Positions 17,818-26,952 of a DNA stretch of 64,000 bases are shown here, piece after piece; positions within the stretch are counted from its first letter, which is position 1; every line of letters begins with the position of its first letter. Below the pieces are notes generated by a model. That model was not told the DNA's origin. It made no database searches and saw nothing but the letters and a program-made list of their open reading frames with translations. The stretch comes from Pseudomonas sp. B28(2017). Its GTDB lineage: Bacteria > Pseudomonadota > Gammaproteobacteria > Pseudomonadales > Pseudomonadaceae. The stretch spans positions 218,126 through 282,125 of the forward strand of contig NZ_NEJH01000007.1 of the NCBI RefSeq assembly GCF_002113025.1. The letters are read 5' to 3'. The translations under genes and the position numbers were made by a program.

Positions 17818-19282
17818 AGATCTCGTGATAGAAGTCCGAACTGAAGACCAGTCCTTGTTCCCGGTTGGTTTTGATTTCCGAAGCCCGGGAACGCTTGAGT
17901 TCCTGCGGGTTGCGCTGCCGCGCCCGCGCCACTTCCGACTCATCGGAAAAGCCTGCTTCAACCAGAATTTTCCAAGCATTGGCCTCATGGATCGGATTGA
18001 TCCAAGGCATCACCGGCCCTTGGTAAATCGCGCCAAACACCGTGTCCGGATCGACGTCGGCCGGCACCTTGATCACCCCGCTGGCAATCGCCATGTGCAG
18101 CCATTCGCGATAGACCGGGCGACTCCAGTAGTCGATAAATTCGTGCTGCAGCAGGTCATAGCCCGCCTGCCCCTCGACCAGCTCCTGACGCTGTGCGGAA
18201 TAGGTGCCGTCATAACTGCGCGCCACGCTGGAGTAAGTGCCCCGGGTACCGGCGGCCACCGCCTTGAGCTGGCCGTTGCGAAAGCCTTCAAGAAAAGGGT
18301 TGGGCCGGTTGCTTTCGATCATGCCAACGTCTTCGCCGGGCAGCAGGCCGTCGAACACCATGCCAGGGCCGATGGGAATGCTGCGAGCAGCGACAGCCTG
18401 GCCATTCACCGCCGATGGCGTGGTGTAGTCGTCCGGCGTGCCTTTTTTGATGTACATGGCCAGCGCCGCGCTGATCCGTGCGGCAACCCGTTCGCTTTCC
18501 TCGTAATCCTTGATGTCTGCCAGGCGAATCAGCACGGCATGCAGCAGAGGTTGGCCGCGGTTTTGACCGATGCGCTTACGGTGCGCGATGTGAATCATCT
18601 GTTCGACCGGCACGCGCTTGGTGATCAAAGTCAGCTGGAAACCGGCGGCATGCCCGGGGTGATGCTTGACCAGGTGATAGGCCCGGACCCGCCGCCACTG
18701 ATTGCGCTCGATTCCTTGCACAATGCCCTTGGCTTCATCGTTGTATTCCCACGGCAGGTAATCCGGTTCCAGCAACTCCAAAGCGAAAGGCACCACGCTC
18801 AAATGCTCATAGCTGGGCACACGCCCTTTGAGCTTCTGCGCCAAGGCTTCGCCATCGCGCAGCCAGGTGCGGCACACCTGCCGCTCCATCTGCGGGCGGG
18901 ACAGCTCGCCGGACGTTTCCGGGCGCAACGACCACTCGGCCCAGCGGGCCTTGATCTGCGCCGCAAATTCCAGATGCACTTCCCCGGCGTAGCTCAAGGG
19001 AAACGGCTCGACCGCGATGCCCATGCCGCCCACCACTCGCTCTTCCAGACGATCGAACAAGCCGGTGACGATGTCGTGGTCTTCGTCCAACTTGCGGCAC
19101 TGCTCGCGCAAAGAGCGCGCCGAACGCTGCAGCGAGCGGTCCGCGCTGGCAGATTGTTTTTTGGCTTGGTGCGTGCGAGTCGCCTGCGCCGCTTCAAAGG
19201 CCATGATCGTGCTACGGGCACGCAGACGGTCAGCCACCAGCCCGGGAAACACCGGGGCCAGTACACGATCCAGCAGGTTCAT
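17738..19282 (-). CDS. Portal protein (lambda gpB family)
   Basis: 514 residues from ATG 19282, which overlaps the gpW stop in ATGA. Family blocks include DEDHDIVTGLFDRLEERVVG, ADIKDYEESERVAARISAAL and DPDTVFGAIYQGPVMPWINP. It forms the dodecameric entry ring for DNA. The acidic C-terminus overlaps the capsid fusion by about 80 bases. Confidence 0.95.
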   Translation of the reverse strand: MNLLDRVLAPVFPGLVADRLRARSTIMAFEAAQATRTHQAKKQSASADRSLQRSARSLREQCRKLDEDHDIVTGLFDRLEERVVGGMGIAVEPFPLSYAGEVHLEFAAQIKARWAEWSLRPETSGELSRPQMERQVCRTWLRDGEALAQKLKGRVPSYEHLSVVPFALELLEPDYLPWEYNDEAKGIVQGIERNQWRRVRAYHLVKHHPGHAAGFQLTLITKRVPVEQMIHIAHRKRIGQNRGQPLLHAVLIRLADIKDYEESERVAARISAALAMYIKKGTPDDYTTPSAVNGQAVAARSIPIGPGMVFDGLLPGEDVGMIESNRPNPFLEGFRNGQLKAVAAGTRGTYSSVARSYDGTYSAQRQELVEGQAGYDLLQHEFIDYWSRPVYREWLHMAIASGVIKVPADVDPDTVFGAIYQGPVMPWINPIHEANAWKILVEAGFSDESEVARARQRNPQELKRSRASEIKTNREQGLVFSSDFYHEIYGKTQTDEQPKKPVVDEAESLDNSDE

Positions 19283-19491
19283 CGGAATGTCGCCAAGGCA
19301 TACGGTGGCTGCCCTGCCGCTGCGGCTTGTTGTGCCCGCACCCGGCGCTCCCATTCCAGCCGGCCAGCGCGGATTTCCTCCAGGTCATCCATGATTAACT
19401 TGCGACCGTTAAAGAGGATTTCCTTTCCCTGCAGGATGGCCAACTCGGCCTCCAGATAGCGGTCCACCATGTCTTGAGCGGTTATAGCCAT
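19279..19491 (-). CDS. Head-tail joining protein gpW
   Basis: 70 residues, same size as lambda gpW, with the helical opening AQDMVDRYLEAELAILQGKE. It plugs the portal and prepares it for tail joining. Ten-base overlap with the terminase stop and ATGA overlap with portal show translational coupling. Confidence 0.9.
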   Translation of the reverse strand: MAITAQDMVDRYLEAELAILQGKEILFNGRKLIMDDLEEIRAGRLEWERRVRAQQAAAAGQPPYALATFR

Positions 19492-21542
19492 GCGCCTTGT
19501 CCTGTATTAAGCCAGCCGCCCGACTCGGCGGGCTGGTCGGGTGATTGTTCAGGCTCGACCTCAGGCACCGACACCGGAGCCGATATCGGAGCGGCAACAG
19601 TGGCCGGTTTGCTTTCTTGCTCGTAATTCACCGGCACAGTCCAGGTGCCTGACGGCAACTGCTGCGCGAGCAGGTCGAGATTCATGCCAAAGCGCTGCTG
19701 CGTTACACGTAACGCCGCCAAGGCATACACCAGGCAATCGAGCGCTTCGTTTCGGCGCCCGCCTGCGTCCCAACGCTGGACGCGCTGATGCTTGACGATC
19801 ACCCATTTACGGCGCTCGGCGGTGAGTTGTCGCAATTCGTCTTCGCCGCAAATCATCTCGTTGGCCGGCAGGTGGATACAGCCAGGCACAGGCGCGCCCG
19901 AACCGTCCGGCTGCATCTTGAGACGGCCATAAATCAGCTCTTTGGCATTGTCGGTACCCACTTCGACCAGGTACGCACGCCCGCCTTTGACCTTGGTTTT
20001 CTTACGCGGCCAGGTCGCAATCGGCTTGCCGTAAGTCGAAGCACCAAATACAGGGATCACCCACTGGGTGCCGTGCTTGATGCATTCTTCACGTACTTCA
20101 TCGCAGTAGTGACCACCTTGGTCCCAACACCAACGCTCGACGCCCATCACCGTGCCATCCGCCCGGGTGAAGGTCTTGTGGATCTCGACGCCGACCTTGG
20201 CCCGTAGCTCGATGCTGCCCGGGTCACCTTGCAGCACAAACTTATGGACCAGCCACGCTTCCTCACCCGCGCCAAACGCCCAGACCCGGCCCTCATAGCG
20301 GTCATCCTGGGTATCAATACCGCCGAACAGGGCAACCGCTTTGGCCGGCACTTGCGGGTATATCTCCCGGCGTGCGTGCAACTGCTGCCATTCCAACTGC
20401 TCGCCTTGGTCCTCTTCCCAAGCTTCGCCCAGGGTGGTGTTGACGAAGGTTTTGAGCTTGCCCCGATCCTTCTTGATCTTGAGCCATTCCGTGACGACTT
20501 CGGCCCAGGTCACAAACTCCGAGTACACCGTCCAGATATGAAAAGTCACCGAACGCGGTGACGGCATTGAAGTGTCCACATCGGTGAACCAGTCCATGCC
20601 GTCACGCGTCCAGATACCGGTCCGCTCGCAGATATAGCGACCGTTGACGGATGCCGCGACCATTTCGTGGTATTCGAAGGTACAGCCATGGCCGGACTCG
20701 CACAGGTACCAGGCCTTCACCACTTGCCCCAGTTCGTCCACGGCCCACTTGATACCGAACGGCGTAGCCGGGTCGCCCCACTTCAGGTATTGCTCGGTAC
20801 CGCAGCACGGGCACTTGATGTTGAAGCGAAGAAAGTGCGGGGAGTCGTTGGCCGCCCGCGTGATCTGGCAGCCCTCCCCCGAGGTTTCCTCATTGTCGTC
20901 AGCGACAACCACTGTCGTCGGGGTCGATCCGCGTATGGACTTTTTGAACGTGGCACCTTCCAGGCGCTTGTCGCCAAGAATGGTGGGAGCACCCTCACCC
21001 TCGATGTCGGCGTTGAACTTCGACAGCTCGTCATAAATCACTTCATCCGGGCTTTTCTCCCGATAATTTTTCGCCGCCGTGCCACCCAGGCACCACAGCA
21101 TCTTGGCGTTATCGAAGCGCTTTTCATCCAGTGTGTTATCGCGATGCTTTACCCCATACCAAGGTGCCAAGGCACGCACCACAGGACTGTCACGAATCAT
21201 CGTTTCGATGTGCCGCTTCATCATGCCGTCAGCGTCGCCATCGGTTGGGCACCAGACGATGACGTTGCGTTTCTTGTGCTGGACCTTGTAGCCCATGTTG
21301 GCCACCAGCATTTTGGTATAACCAACCCGCGCCGACTTCAGCACGTTGACTTCACGGATCAGGTCGTTACCCATCGCGTTGAGAATCGCGACCTGAAACG
21401 GCGCCGTCGTCCAATCGCCTTCCTGATAGGACGACTCGGACGACAGATAGAAATGCTCATCGGCCCATTCAACCGCTGTTCGCGGCGGCTCTTTGTAGAG
21501 CCCGGCGAGTCCCTTGCGGACCCCCTCAACCAGCGCCCTCAT
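19482..21542 (-). CDS. Terminase large subunit (lambda gpA family)
   Basis: 686 residues from ATG 21542, with the small-subunit stop 17 bases inside. It has a Walker A-like LKSARVGYTK (69-78), Walker B DEVIYDE (166-172), a zinc-binding CPCCGTEQ in the middle and the nuclease region beginning GGIDTQDDRYEGRVWAFG. It cuts and pumps phage DNA. The C-terminal 50 residues are Pro-rich and probably bind the portal. lambda-type terminases usually make cos ends, so a cos site may lie upstream near 22100. Confidence 0.95.
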   Translation of the reverse strand: MRALVEGVRKGLAGLYKEPPRTAVEWADEHFYLSSESSYQEGDWTTAPFQVAILNAMGNDLIREVNVLKSARVGYTKMLVANMGYKVQHKKRNVIVWCPTDGDADGMMKRHIETMIRDSPVVRALAPWYGVKHRDNTLDEKRFDNAKMLWCLGGTAAKNYREKSPDEVIYDELSKFNADIEGEGAPTILGDKRLEGATFKKSIRGSTPTTVVVADDNEETSGEGCQITRAANDSPHFLRFNIKCPCCGTEQYLKWGDPATPFGIKWAVDELGQVVKAWYLCESGHGCTFEYHEMVAASVNGRYICERTGIWTRDGMDWFTDVDTSMPSPRSVTFHIWTVYSEFVTWAEVVTEWLKIKKDRGKLKTFVNTTLGEAWEEDQGEQLEWQQLHARREIYPQVPAKAVALFGGIDTQDDRYEGRVWAFGAGEEAWLVHKFVLQGDPGSIELRAKVGVEIHKTFTRADGTVMGVERWCWDQGGHYCDEVREECIKHGTQWVIPVFGASTYGKPIATWPRKKTKVKGGRAYLVEVGTDNAKELIYGRLKMQPDGSGAPVPGCIHLPANEMICGEDELRQLTAERRKWVIVKHQRVQRWDAGGRRNEALDCLVYALAALRVTQQRFGMNLDLLAQQLPSGTWTVPVNYEQESKPATVAAPISAPVSVPEVEPEQSPDQPAESGGWLNTGQGAWL

Positions 21543-22080
21543 CCAAGGTGTCGACAAACTCATCAAGCAACTCCGGCAAAAGATCAGCCAAGCCGACCGC
21601 ATCGTTACGCGTCACGGCGACTTCGCGCTGGATCGCCTCAAGGTGACGCACCTCGATGTCGGGACACTTGCGCTTGACCTTCAAGTGCACGGTGTCGAGG
21701 GTTGACCCGAGCTTTGCGCTCAGGCGAGACAATGCGAACAAGCAAAAATCAACCGGTACCAGCTTCTTGGCCTTCACCTTGTTGCGCATTTCCTGAGCGT
21801 CCGCCTGCTCAGTTGTCAGCCGCAGTTTTTGCTGCGCCTGTTTGTATTCAATGAGCGGATCGATCGGATCACCGTTGTCGTCAACAGGTTGGTCTTTTGT
21901 CACCTGATGCTTAAGCCGGTTATCCAGCACCGACCGGACGTCGTAGAAGACATCACGGCCGATCTTCGCAACAGGCTGAACGCCCCATTTATCAAAGGCC
22001 TGAGTCGTGATGCCGAGGCTGGTAGCCATACGCGATTTGTTCAACCAATGAGGCTCGCGAGAGATGGTCGGATTGGCCAT
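21526..22080 (-). CDS. Terminase small subunit (Nu1-like)
   Basis: 184 residues with an N-terminal winged-helix DNA-binding segment (SRMATSLGITTQAFDKWGVQ) like lambda Nu1, then coiled coil (EYKQAQQKLRLTTEQADAQE) that assembles with the large subunit. It marks the packaging start. The bases 22081-22241 between it and the next gene have no gene and are where a cos site would be looked for. Confidence 0.88.
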   Translation of the reverse strand: MANPTISREPHWLNKSRMATSLGITTQAFDKWGVQPVAKIGRDVFYDVRSVLDNRLKHQVTKDQPVDDNGDPIDPLIEYKQAQQKLRLTTEQADAQEMRNKVKAKKLVPVDFCLFALSRLSAKLGSTLDTVHLKVKRKCPDIEVRHLEAIQREVAVTRNDAVGLADLLPELLDEFVDTLDEGAG

Positions 22081-22241
22081 GAACTAAACAACAACCTCGA
22101 TTCAAAAATGGGTCATATATAGCGAAGCAGCGGGGCCCGAATTACCCCCTAGCCCCCACCCCCTCGGGAGGACCCGTTAAATTCGTGCGGGGCAAACAAG
22201 TCAAGCAATACAGGCACAGAAACAGCCTTTCTTGCGATCTG

Positions 22242-22982
22242 TCAGGGTTTGGCAGTGGCCATTGCATCGGCAAATGCACCGCGGAACTCAGCGCCGTAGT
22301 GTGCCTTGCAGATGTTGTTGGCGATCTTGAAGAACGGGAAGATCGTGCGGTACACCGGCGCGCTGCGGCTGAACACAAACACCGGCCGGACCGCATCGCC
22401 GAACGCGGTTTCTTTGCGTTCCCATACACCCTCCGTCCCATCGACAGCACCTGTGAAGTAACGCTGGGCATTGCCCTTGGCTTTACTGCGTTTGCTGCTG
22501 GTGGCATTGGCTTTGTAGCCGCGCCGGCTCTCTGCCGCACCGAGGCCCGATAAGATTTTGTTCATCAGACCGCGCGACACGTTGCCGTACCTATCGAGGA
22601 CATTCGGACTGGGAATAGCGTATTGACCGGACCTCATCAAGCCGTTCGAGATCAGAGATTTTTCAAAGCGCTTATGCGGACGTGGGCCACCCCGGACGGT
22701 CTGCTGAAGATAGGTGTCAGCGGGAATACCCGAGGTCCAAGAGTCCTTGAAGTACACCTCGGCCGGCTTGCTTTTGGTGGCCATTTTAGTGAATAGGCTG
22801 TTCATCGTGGTTCGGGTTGGCCGATCCAGACGCTGTGCCATAACGGCCAGTTCGCCCTTCTTGACCCGTTGGGCCAAGCGGGTCGCAGTCAGAGCAAGCA
22901 CATGGGGAATGTGCGTTTTCTCCAGCTCCAGCAGCGCCTCGGAGACAGGCAGCATGTCGGGTGTGATCTTGATTTTGACCAT
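22242..22982 (-). CDS. Conserved phage protein of unknown role
   Basis: 246 residues, basic (Arg/Lys rich), no family I can name. It contains FKDSWTSGIPADTYLQQTVRG and a C-terminal PVYRTIFPFFKIANNIC. It lies between holin and terminase, where an endolysin is often found, but I see no glycosidase, amidase or peptidase motif. A structural role, like small tail-completion proteins, is as likely. Confidence 0.65.
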   Translation of the reverse strand: MVKIKITPDMLPVSEALLELEKTHIPHVLALTATRLAQRVKKGELAVMAQRLDRPTRTTMNSLFTKMATKSKPAEVYFKDSWTSGIPADTYLQQTVRGGPRPHKRFEKSLISNGLMRSGQYAIPSPNVLDRYGNVSRGLMNKILSGLGAAESRRGYKANATSSKRSKAKGNAQRYFTGAVDGTEGVWERKETAFGDAVRPVFVFSRSAPVYRTIFPFFKIANNICKAHYGAEFRGAFADAMATAKP

Positions 22983-23303
22983 TTAGCAATCCGATTTGGG
23001 AAACCTGCTTTCAGCAATCCGGTCAGCCCAAAGGGCGACTTTCTTCACCCCGAGGAAGCCCACCCAAATGCCTACCGGCTGGGCTAGTGACGGTGACAAT
23101 CCCATCAGTTCGAAGCCCCAAATAATGCTCAGGGATAGCAAGACGCACATGGGACCTTCAATCAGCGCGTCTTTCCAAGTGCCACCCGTGTAAAACACAC
23201 GCAGCACGGTCATGCACAAGGACAAAAATGCCGCCCAAATAGTTTGCGAATGCTGACTCAGCCACATGAATGCAATGGCCCAGGTATCGGGTTTGTCCGG
23301 CAT
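22983..23303 (-). CDS. Phage holin, lambda family type
   Basis: 106 residues with three hydrophobic segments: IWAAFLSLCMTVLRVFY, MCVLLSLSIIWGFELMGL and VGIWVGFLGVKKVALWAD. The pattern DKPDTWAIAFMWLSQHSQTI followed by GGTWKDALIEG matches the lambda-type class of holins. It makes holes in the inner membrane at lysis. It begins the leftward late operon. Confidence 0.85.
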   Translation of the reverse strand: MPDKPDTWAIAFMWLSQHSQTIWAAFLSLCMTVLRVFYTGGTWKDALIEGPMCVLLSLSIIWGFELMGLSPSLAQPVGIWVGFLGVKKVALWADRIAESRFPKSDC

Positions 23304-23434
23304 ATTCAGAGGTCTCTGTTGCCTCCCGAGGCTCGGAAGAAAATCAAAAAAACCGCACCGTGGCGGGGGCTATAAATTGGTTCTTGACCGCACAGGCCGA
23401 AAACAAAACCAATAAGCATTACCTAACAAAACCC

Positions 23435-23463
23435 TCGACAATACTTATTAAATTGCTTATATT
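23435..23463 (+). promoter_or_regulatory. Promoter of the toxin-antitoxin pair
   Basis: TCGACA, 17-bp spacer, TATATT: a strong sigma-70 pair ending 24 bases before the toxin ATG. ATAAGC at 23412 and GCTTAT at 23455 form a separated inverted repeat around it, a likely autorepressor site. Confidence 0.6.
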
Positions 23464-23486
23464 CTCGTCATGGATTGCGAGGCAGC

Positions 23487-23741
23487 ATGAATACAATCAA
23501 CTGGACCCGGAAAGCCGTAAAACAGCTCTCCAAGATAAATAAAGACGACAAAGGGAAGATTTATGACGCGGCACAGGCGCTCGCTGATATGCCTAACGTC
23601 ACCAACGTCAAAGCCCTCGTTAAACACCAGTATGGGTACCGGCTCAGAGTAGGAAACTACCGAGTCATGTTTGACTGGGATGGCGGGGTCAAGATCGTAA
23701 ACATTGAAGAGGTGAAAAAGCGCGATGAACGCACCTACTAA
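23487..23741 (+). CDS. RelE/ParE-type toxin
   Basis: 84 residues from ATG 23487 with GAGG upstream. The RelE fold pattern is clear: NTINWTRKAVKQLSKI, then HQYGYRLRVGNYRVMFDW and VKIVNIEEVKKRDERTY. Related toxins cleave mRNA at the ribosome. The C-terminus overlaps the antitoxin by 17 bases. It stands on the opposite strand from the flanking late genes and has its own promoter, so it would be expressed in the lysogen. Confidence 0.9.
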   Translation: MNTINWTRKAVKQLSKINKDDKGKIYDAAQALADMPNVTNVKALVKHQYGYRLRVGNYRVMFDWDGGVKIVNIEEVKKRDERTY

Positions 23742-24051
23742 CATCCAAATCATCAGCGGGCCAGACGGAGCGCCCGCTTTTGTCGTCATTCCTTACGCGG
23801 ACTATGTTGCAAACCACCCGAAAGAGGACTTGATTCCGAATGAGGTGGTTGGATACATGGTCAAAGAGGACCTGACCGCTGTCGGCGCATGGCGCAAGCA
23901 TCTGAACCTTACTCAGGCGGAAGTGGCCTCGCGCATCGGCATTACCCAGGCGGCATACGCACAACAAGAGCAAGCAGCAAAACCACGCAAGGGCACCCTC
24001 GACAAGATTGCCCAAGCATTCGGAATTCATCGTGATTTGCTGGATCTGTAA
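23725..24051 (+). CDS. Xre-type antitoxin
   Basis: 108 residues. The N-terminal half (PDGAPAFVVIPYADYVAN) recalls Phd/RelB-like pairing domains, and residues 54-105 are an Xre helix-turn-helix (LTQAEVASRIGITQAAYAQQ). It should neutralise the RelE-type partner and repress the operon. Toxin before antitoxin is the HigBA order. Confidence 0.88.
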   Translation: MNAPTNIQIISGPDGAPAFVVIPYADYVANHPKEDLIPNEVVGYMVKEDLTAVGAWRKHLNLTQAEVASRIGITQAAYAQQEQAAKPRKGTLDKIAQAFGIHRDLLDL

Positions 24052-24070
24052 TCGGGCAGCCGAATACGAA

Positions 24071-24100
24071 AAAACCCCGCTCGAAGGCGGGGTTTTCTTT
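24071..24100 (+). terminator. Terminator of the toxin-antitoxin operon
   Basis: AAAACCCCGC-TCGAAG-GCGGGGTTTT followed by CTTT. The symmetrical A/T arms allow it to work in both directions. Confidence 0.85.
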
Positions 24101-24170
24101 GATCTATGAGTAAGTTGCCATAGGCAAAACTCTAACAGTGGCGAAATATTGCCGCCAGCCGTGCGGGAAG

Positions 24171-24755
24171 TCAAGCAGCCTCTTTCATCTTGTAAATCAC
24201 TCCCCCGATCGGGCCCAAAGCCTTCGCGTCGATGTCGTAGCAAGCGTCAAAGCAGAGCTGCACAAACGGCTCCCAATCCCGACCCCAAGCCGCAGATTGT
24301 AGCTTGACCCCATACTCGGCACTCATCCAGGACCTGAACTGTTCAGGCTTGATCAGCGGGTCCTCATTGGCCGACTGGCCGCCCTGATGCATGTAGCGAT
24401 AACGACGGAACACACCTTTGGCCACGTACTCGGCGCGCTCCCTCTTGTCGGCTGTCATGCGCGACGCCCGGGTGCATGCCAGATTGAACACGGCCGCTTC
24501 TGCCTCCTCCCGATCATCATCATCATTAGGTTCAGCTGCGTACATGGCATTTCCGAATGCACGCAACGTGTTGTGAAGACGGGCGATTGCCGACTGCACC
24601 CTGCCGGCTAACGTCGCATGGATCGCATGATCAGCTGTAGGTCCACGCTCAGTTTTCTGCACCACAACACCCAGCACGGCAGCATCTGAGGTCTGACCGG
24701 GAGCGGGGTTGTAGTTGCAGTCATGCCATGCCTGGCGGGCGGAATTGATCTTCAT
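24171..24755 (-). CDS. Conserved phage protein in the antiterminator position
   Basis: 194 residues from ATG 24755, with GAGGGCGG upstream. It has MKINSARQAWHDCNYNPAPG, an acidic DDDDREEAEA run and EYVAKGVFRRYRYMHQGGQS. Similar proteins sit between replication and lysis genes of Pseudomonas lambdoid prophages, the place of Q antiterminators. That role is only positional. It would help explain the terminators within the late operon. Confidence 0.7.
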   Translation of the reverse strand: MKINSARQAWHDCNYNPAPGQTSDAAVLGVVVQKTERGPTADHAIHATLAGRVQSAIARLHNTLRAFGNAMYAAEPNDDDDREEAEAAVFNLACTRASRMTADKRERAEYVAKGVFRRYRYMHQGGQSANEDPLIKPEQFRSWMSAEYGVKLQSAAWGRDWEPFVQLCFDACYDIDAKALGPIGGVIYKMKEAA

Positions 24756-24802
24756 GCTACCGCCCTCTTCACTTTGCTGATCTGCATCCGGACAACCATG
24801 GC

Positions 24803-25123
24803 TCAATCCCCTGTGAAATTTGTTCCGCCGGCACCGCGACGGTTGTTCTGTTGGTAGTACTCGGCAGGGCCAGAAATCGAAGAACCCTGCTGGAGCACTT
24901 CAATTTCGCGCTGAGCCTGCTGCAATTTGAAGCTCAATTGAGTCACTAACTCCTCCGAAGAAAGCACCAACCTGCTGCCCCGAATAACCCAACCTGAGCC
25001 ATTGCAAGCGGTACAAATCAACTCATAAAACAGCCCTTTCACTACCGCTTTGCCCTTGCAGGTCGGGCAAGGCTCTAGCTCGATCTGCTGTCTCTTAAAG
25101 CCAAGCCCCTGCCCTTTCTGCAT
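24803..25123 (-). CDS. Zinc-ribbon phage protein
   Basis: 106 residues. CPTCKGKA and CTACNGSG give two CxxC pairs about 20 residues apart, like a single DnaJ-type zinc knuckle. A helical segment (VTQLSFKLQQAQREIEVLQQ) follows. It overlaps the recombinase stop by 29 bases. No function is known to me. Confidence 0.75.
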   Translation of the reverse strand: MQKGQGLGFKRQQIELEPCPTCKGKAVVKGLFYELICTACNGSGWVIRGSRLVLSSEELVTQLSFKLQQAQREIEVLQQGSSISGPAEYYQQNNRRGAGGTNFTGD

Positions 25124-26417
25124 GTTTTAAATCCTCGCCTTTAACAAATTGTGGAAGCGCCTCGCAGACCACGCCATTCGTGGTTTGCAGGCGGTTTTGC
25201 GAATCTTCATATCTAGCGCCTGTCTGCCCATGAATGGCCCTGAAACCATGACCATCTAACCAGTCGTGCCACTTCACCAACGCCAGTCGACGCTGCTCGG
25301 TGGCCTGGGTGTTGATATAGGTCGAGGCGATCTTGCCCAGTGAGTGATTGAGCAACATCTCGCCGATGTGGCCGTCAATGCCGAGGTCAGTCCAAGCCGT
25401 TCGAGCTACCTTGCGCAGGTCGTGACTGGTCCACGCCCCCTGCCCCAATCGCGTGAATACGGCGCTGGCTTGATTCTCGCTAAGCGGCAGGCCACGACGT
25501 GACGGGAATAGATAGGCACCCTCGTAACCACTGGCGCGCTGGCAGTCGCGGTACCGGTGCAACAGCGCGCACGCTTGGTCGGTCAGCGGCAGTCGGTGTT
25601 CGGTTCGGCTTTTGGTGTGCTCGGCGGGGATAAACCACTCACGCTCGGACAGCGCGATATCAGCCCAGCGGGTCATGCGTGTCTCACCAATGCGTGTACC
25701 GTGGCAGAGCATCATCAGGGCCAGCATGGCGTCGTCCGGTGCGCTGTCGAAGCGCTCGGCCAACAGAGTGACAATCTCCGGTACCTGCACACCACGCAGG
25801 CGCGCCGGCTTGGGCATGATCTGGGCGGTGGTGAAATCGGCAAACTTGATCCCGGCCATGGGATTGGTCGGGATCAAGTCCAGCTTATGGGCTTGGCGGA
25901 AGGCCACGGCCAGCAGACGAAATAGCTGTTGCACGTACGATAACGACAACACCGCCTGCAATGGCCACATCAGTTCTTTGTCCAGGGAACATGCGCTCAC
26001 CGCCCGAATCGGCAAATCCCCCAAGCGTGGTTTGAGGTGGCAAGCAATCGCTGACTTGGCCCCGGCCTTGCGCTTGTTCGACAACGAGCGCGCTTTCGCC
26101 ATGCGCTCGCTAAACCAGTCGAGAAGATCGCCAACGTTGCTCCAGACTTCAACGGCGACACTGGCATTGGGTTTGAGAATCAGACGTTGACGCAGCTCTG
26201 GCAGCACCGACAACACTGCCGCGGGCTTCAAGTCCGGATATCCCGCAATACGGTGCCACTTGCGATGCGCGACCAGGTACCATGACCCGCGTGCCCGCCT
26301 GCCGCTGAACCGAAAATACAGGCCGGGATGCCGAGGGTCGCGCAACGTGGTCACCGTCAGATCGGCCGCCTGGCGCCGGATCTCTGGATCAGTGAGTGAC
26401 ACGGACACCGTGGTCAT
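25095..26417 (-). CDS. Second tyrosine recombinase of the prophage
   Basis: About 440 residues from ATG 26417 (AGGTG upstream), or 453 from ATG 26456. The catalytic set is present: Arg in LCHGTRIGETR, Lys in EHTKSRTEHRLPL, H-x-x-R as SHDLRKVARTAW, and Tyr in KIASTYINTQ. It lies inside the replication module, in the same transcription direction as dnaC, not next to an end. It may act as an accessory recombinase (multimer resolution or recombination between phages) rather than the lysogeny integrase. Confidence 0.88.
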   Translation of the reverse strand: MTTVSVSLTDPEIRRQAADLTVTTLRDPRHPGLYFRFSGRRARGSWYLVAHRKWHRIAGYPDLKPAAVLSVLPELRQRLILKPNASVAVEVWSNVGDLLDWFSERMAKARSLSNKRKAGAKSAIACHLKPRLGDLPIRAVSACSLDKELMWPLQAVLSLSYVQQLFRLLAVAFRQAHKLDLIPTNPMAGIKFADFTTAQIMPKPARLRGVQVPEIVTLLAERFDSAPDDAMLALMMLCHGTRIGETRMTRWADIALSEREWFIPAEHTKSRTEHRLPLTDQACALLHRYRDCQRASGYEGAYLFPSRRGLPLSENQASAVFTRLGQGAWTSHDLRKVARTAWTDLGIDGHIGEMLLNHSLGKIASTYINTQATEQRRLALVKWHDWLDGHGFRAIHGQTGARYEDSQNRLQTTNGVVCEALPQFVKGEDLKHAERAGAWL

Positions 26418-26448
26418 GCACCCGACACCTGCTTGTCCAGAACACTCA

Positions 26449-26952
26449 TTATGCAAACTCTCTCAGCGCTTCTTGCAGGCGTCGGGCCTTGATAATGGCT
26501 GCGGCATTGCTCTCCCGCTCGGCTTCCACGGACAACGCTACTTCCTCGATACGCGCGGCGAGCTTTTTCATGCGCTGACCGACCTCCTCGGCAAAGCTGA
26601 TGACCTCGCCAGACAGCACCGCCAACGTATCCAAAGCGCTACCCTCGGGTTTCTTGGTGGTAGCCACGGCCGGCTTGGTTTCTTTCGACATGCTCTGTTC
26701 TCTCTGGGGCGTGATGGTGATGGCGGTGCGCTGGAAATGTCCGTTAACGGGTTCGCGAATGAGACCTGCGTCCTTCAACTCGCCCAGGCCGCGACGTACG
26801 GCCGGAAACTGGGCACCCGTGGTTTCGGCAACCATCAACGAATTGAAAATATCGTGAGCACTCCAGCGCTCCTGGATTGGCACGACTTGAAATACTTTGC
26901 GGGCGAGCGACGATTGCCCGGCGAGCATGTTTTGTTGCTTGGCGGCGTTCAT
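26449..26952 (-). CDS. Winged-helix-like phage regulatory protein
   Basis: 167 residues. The N-terminal half (RWSAHDIFNSLMVAETTGAQ then AVRRGLGELKDAGLIREP) looks like a winged helix. The C-terminal half is a long helix rich in Glu and Ala (EEVGQRMKKLAARIEEVALS). It abuts dnaC by one base. The function is unknown. Confidence 0.7.
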   Translation of the reverse strand: MNAAKQQNMLAGQSSLARKVFQVVPIQERWSAHDIFNSLMVAETTGAQFPAVRRGLGELKDAGLIREPVNGHFQRTAITITPQREQSMSKETKPAVATTKKPEGSALDTLAVLSGEVISFAEEVGQRMKKLAARIEEVALSVEAERESNAAAIIKARRLQEALREFA

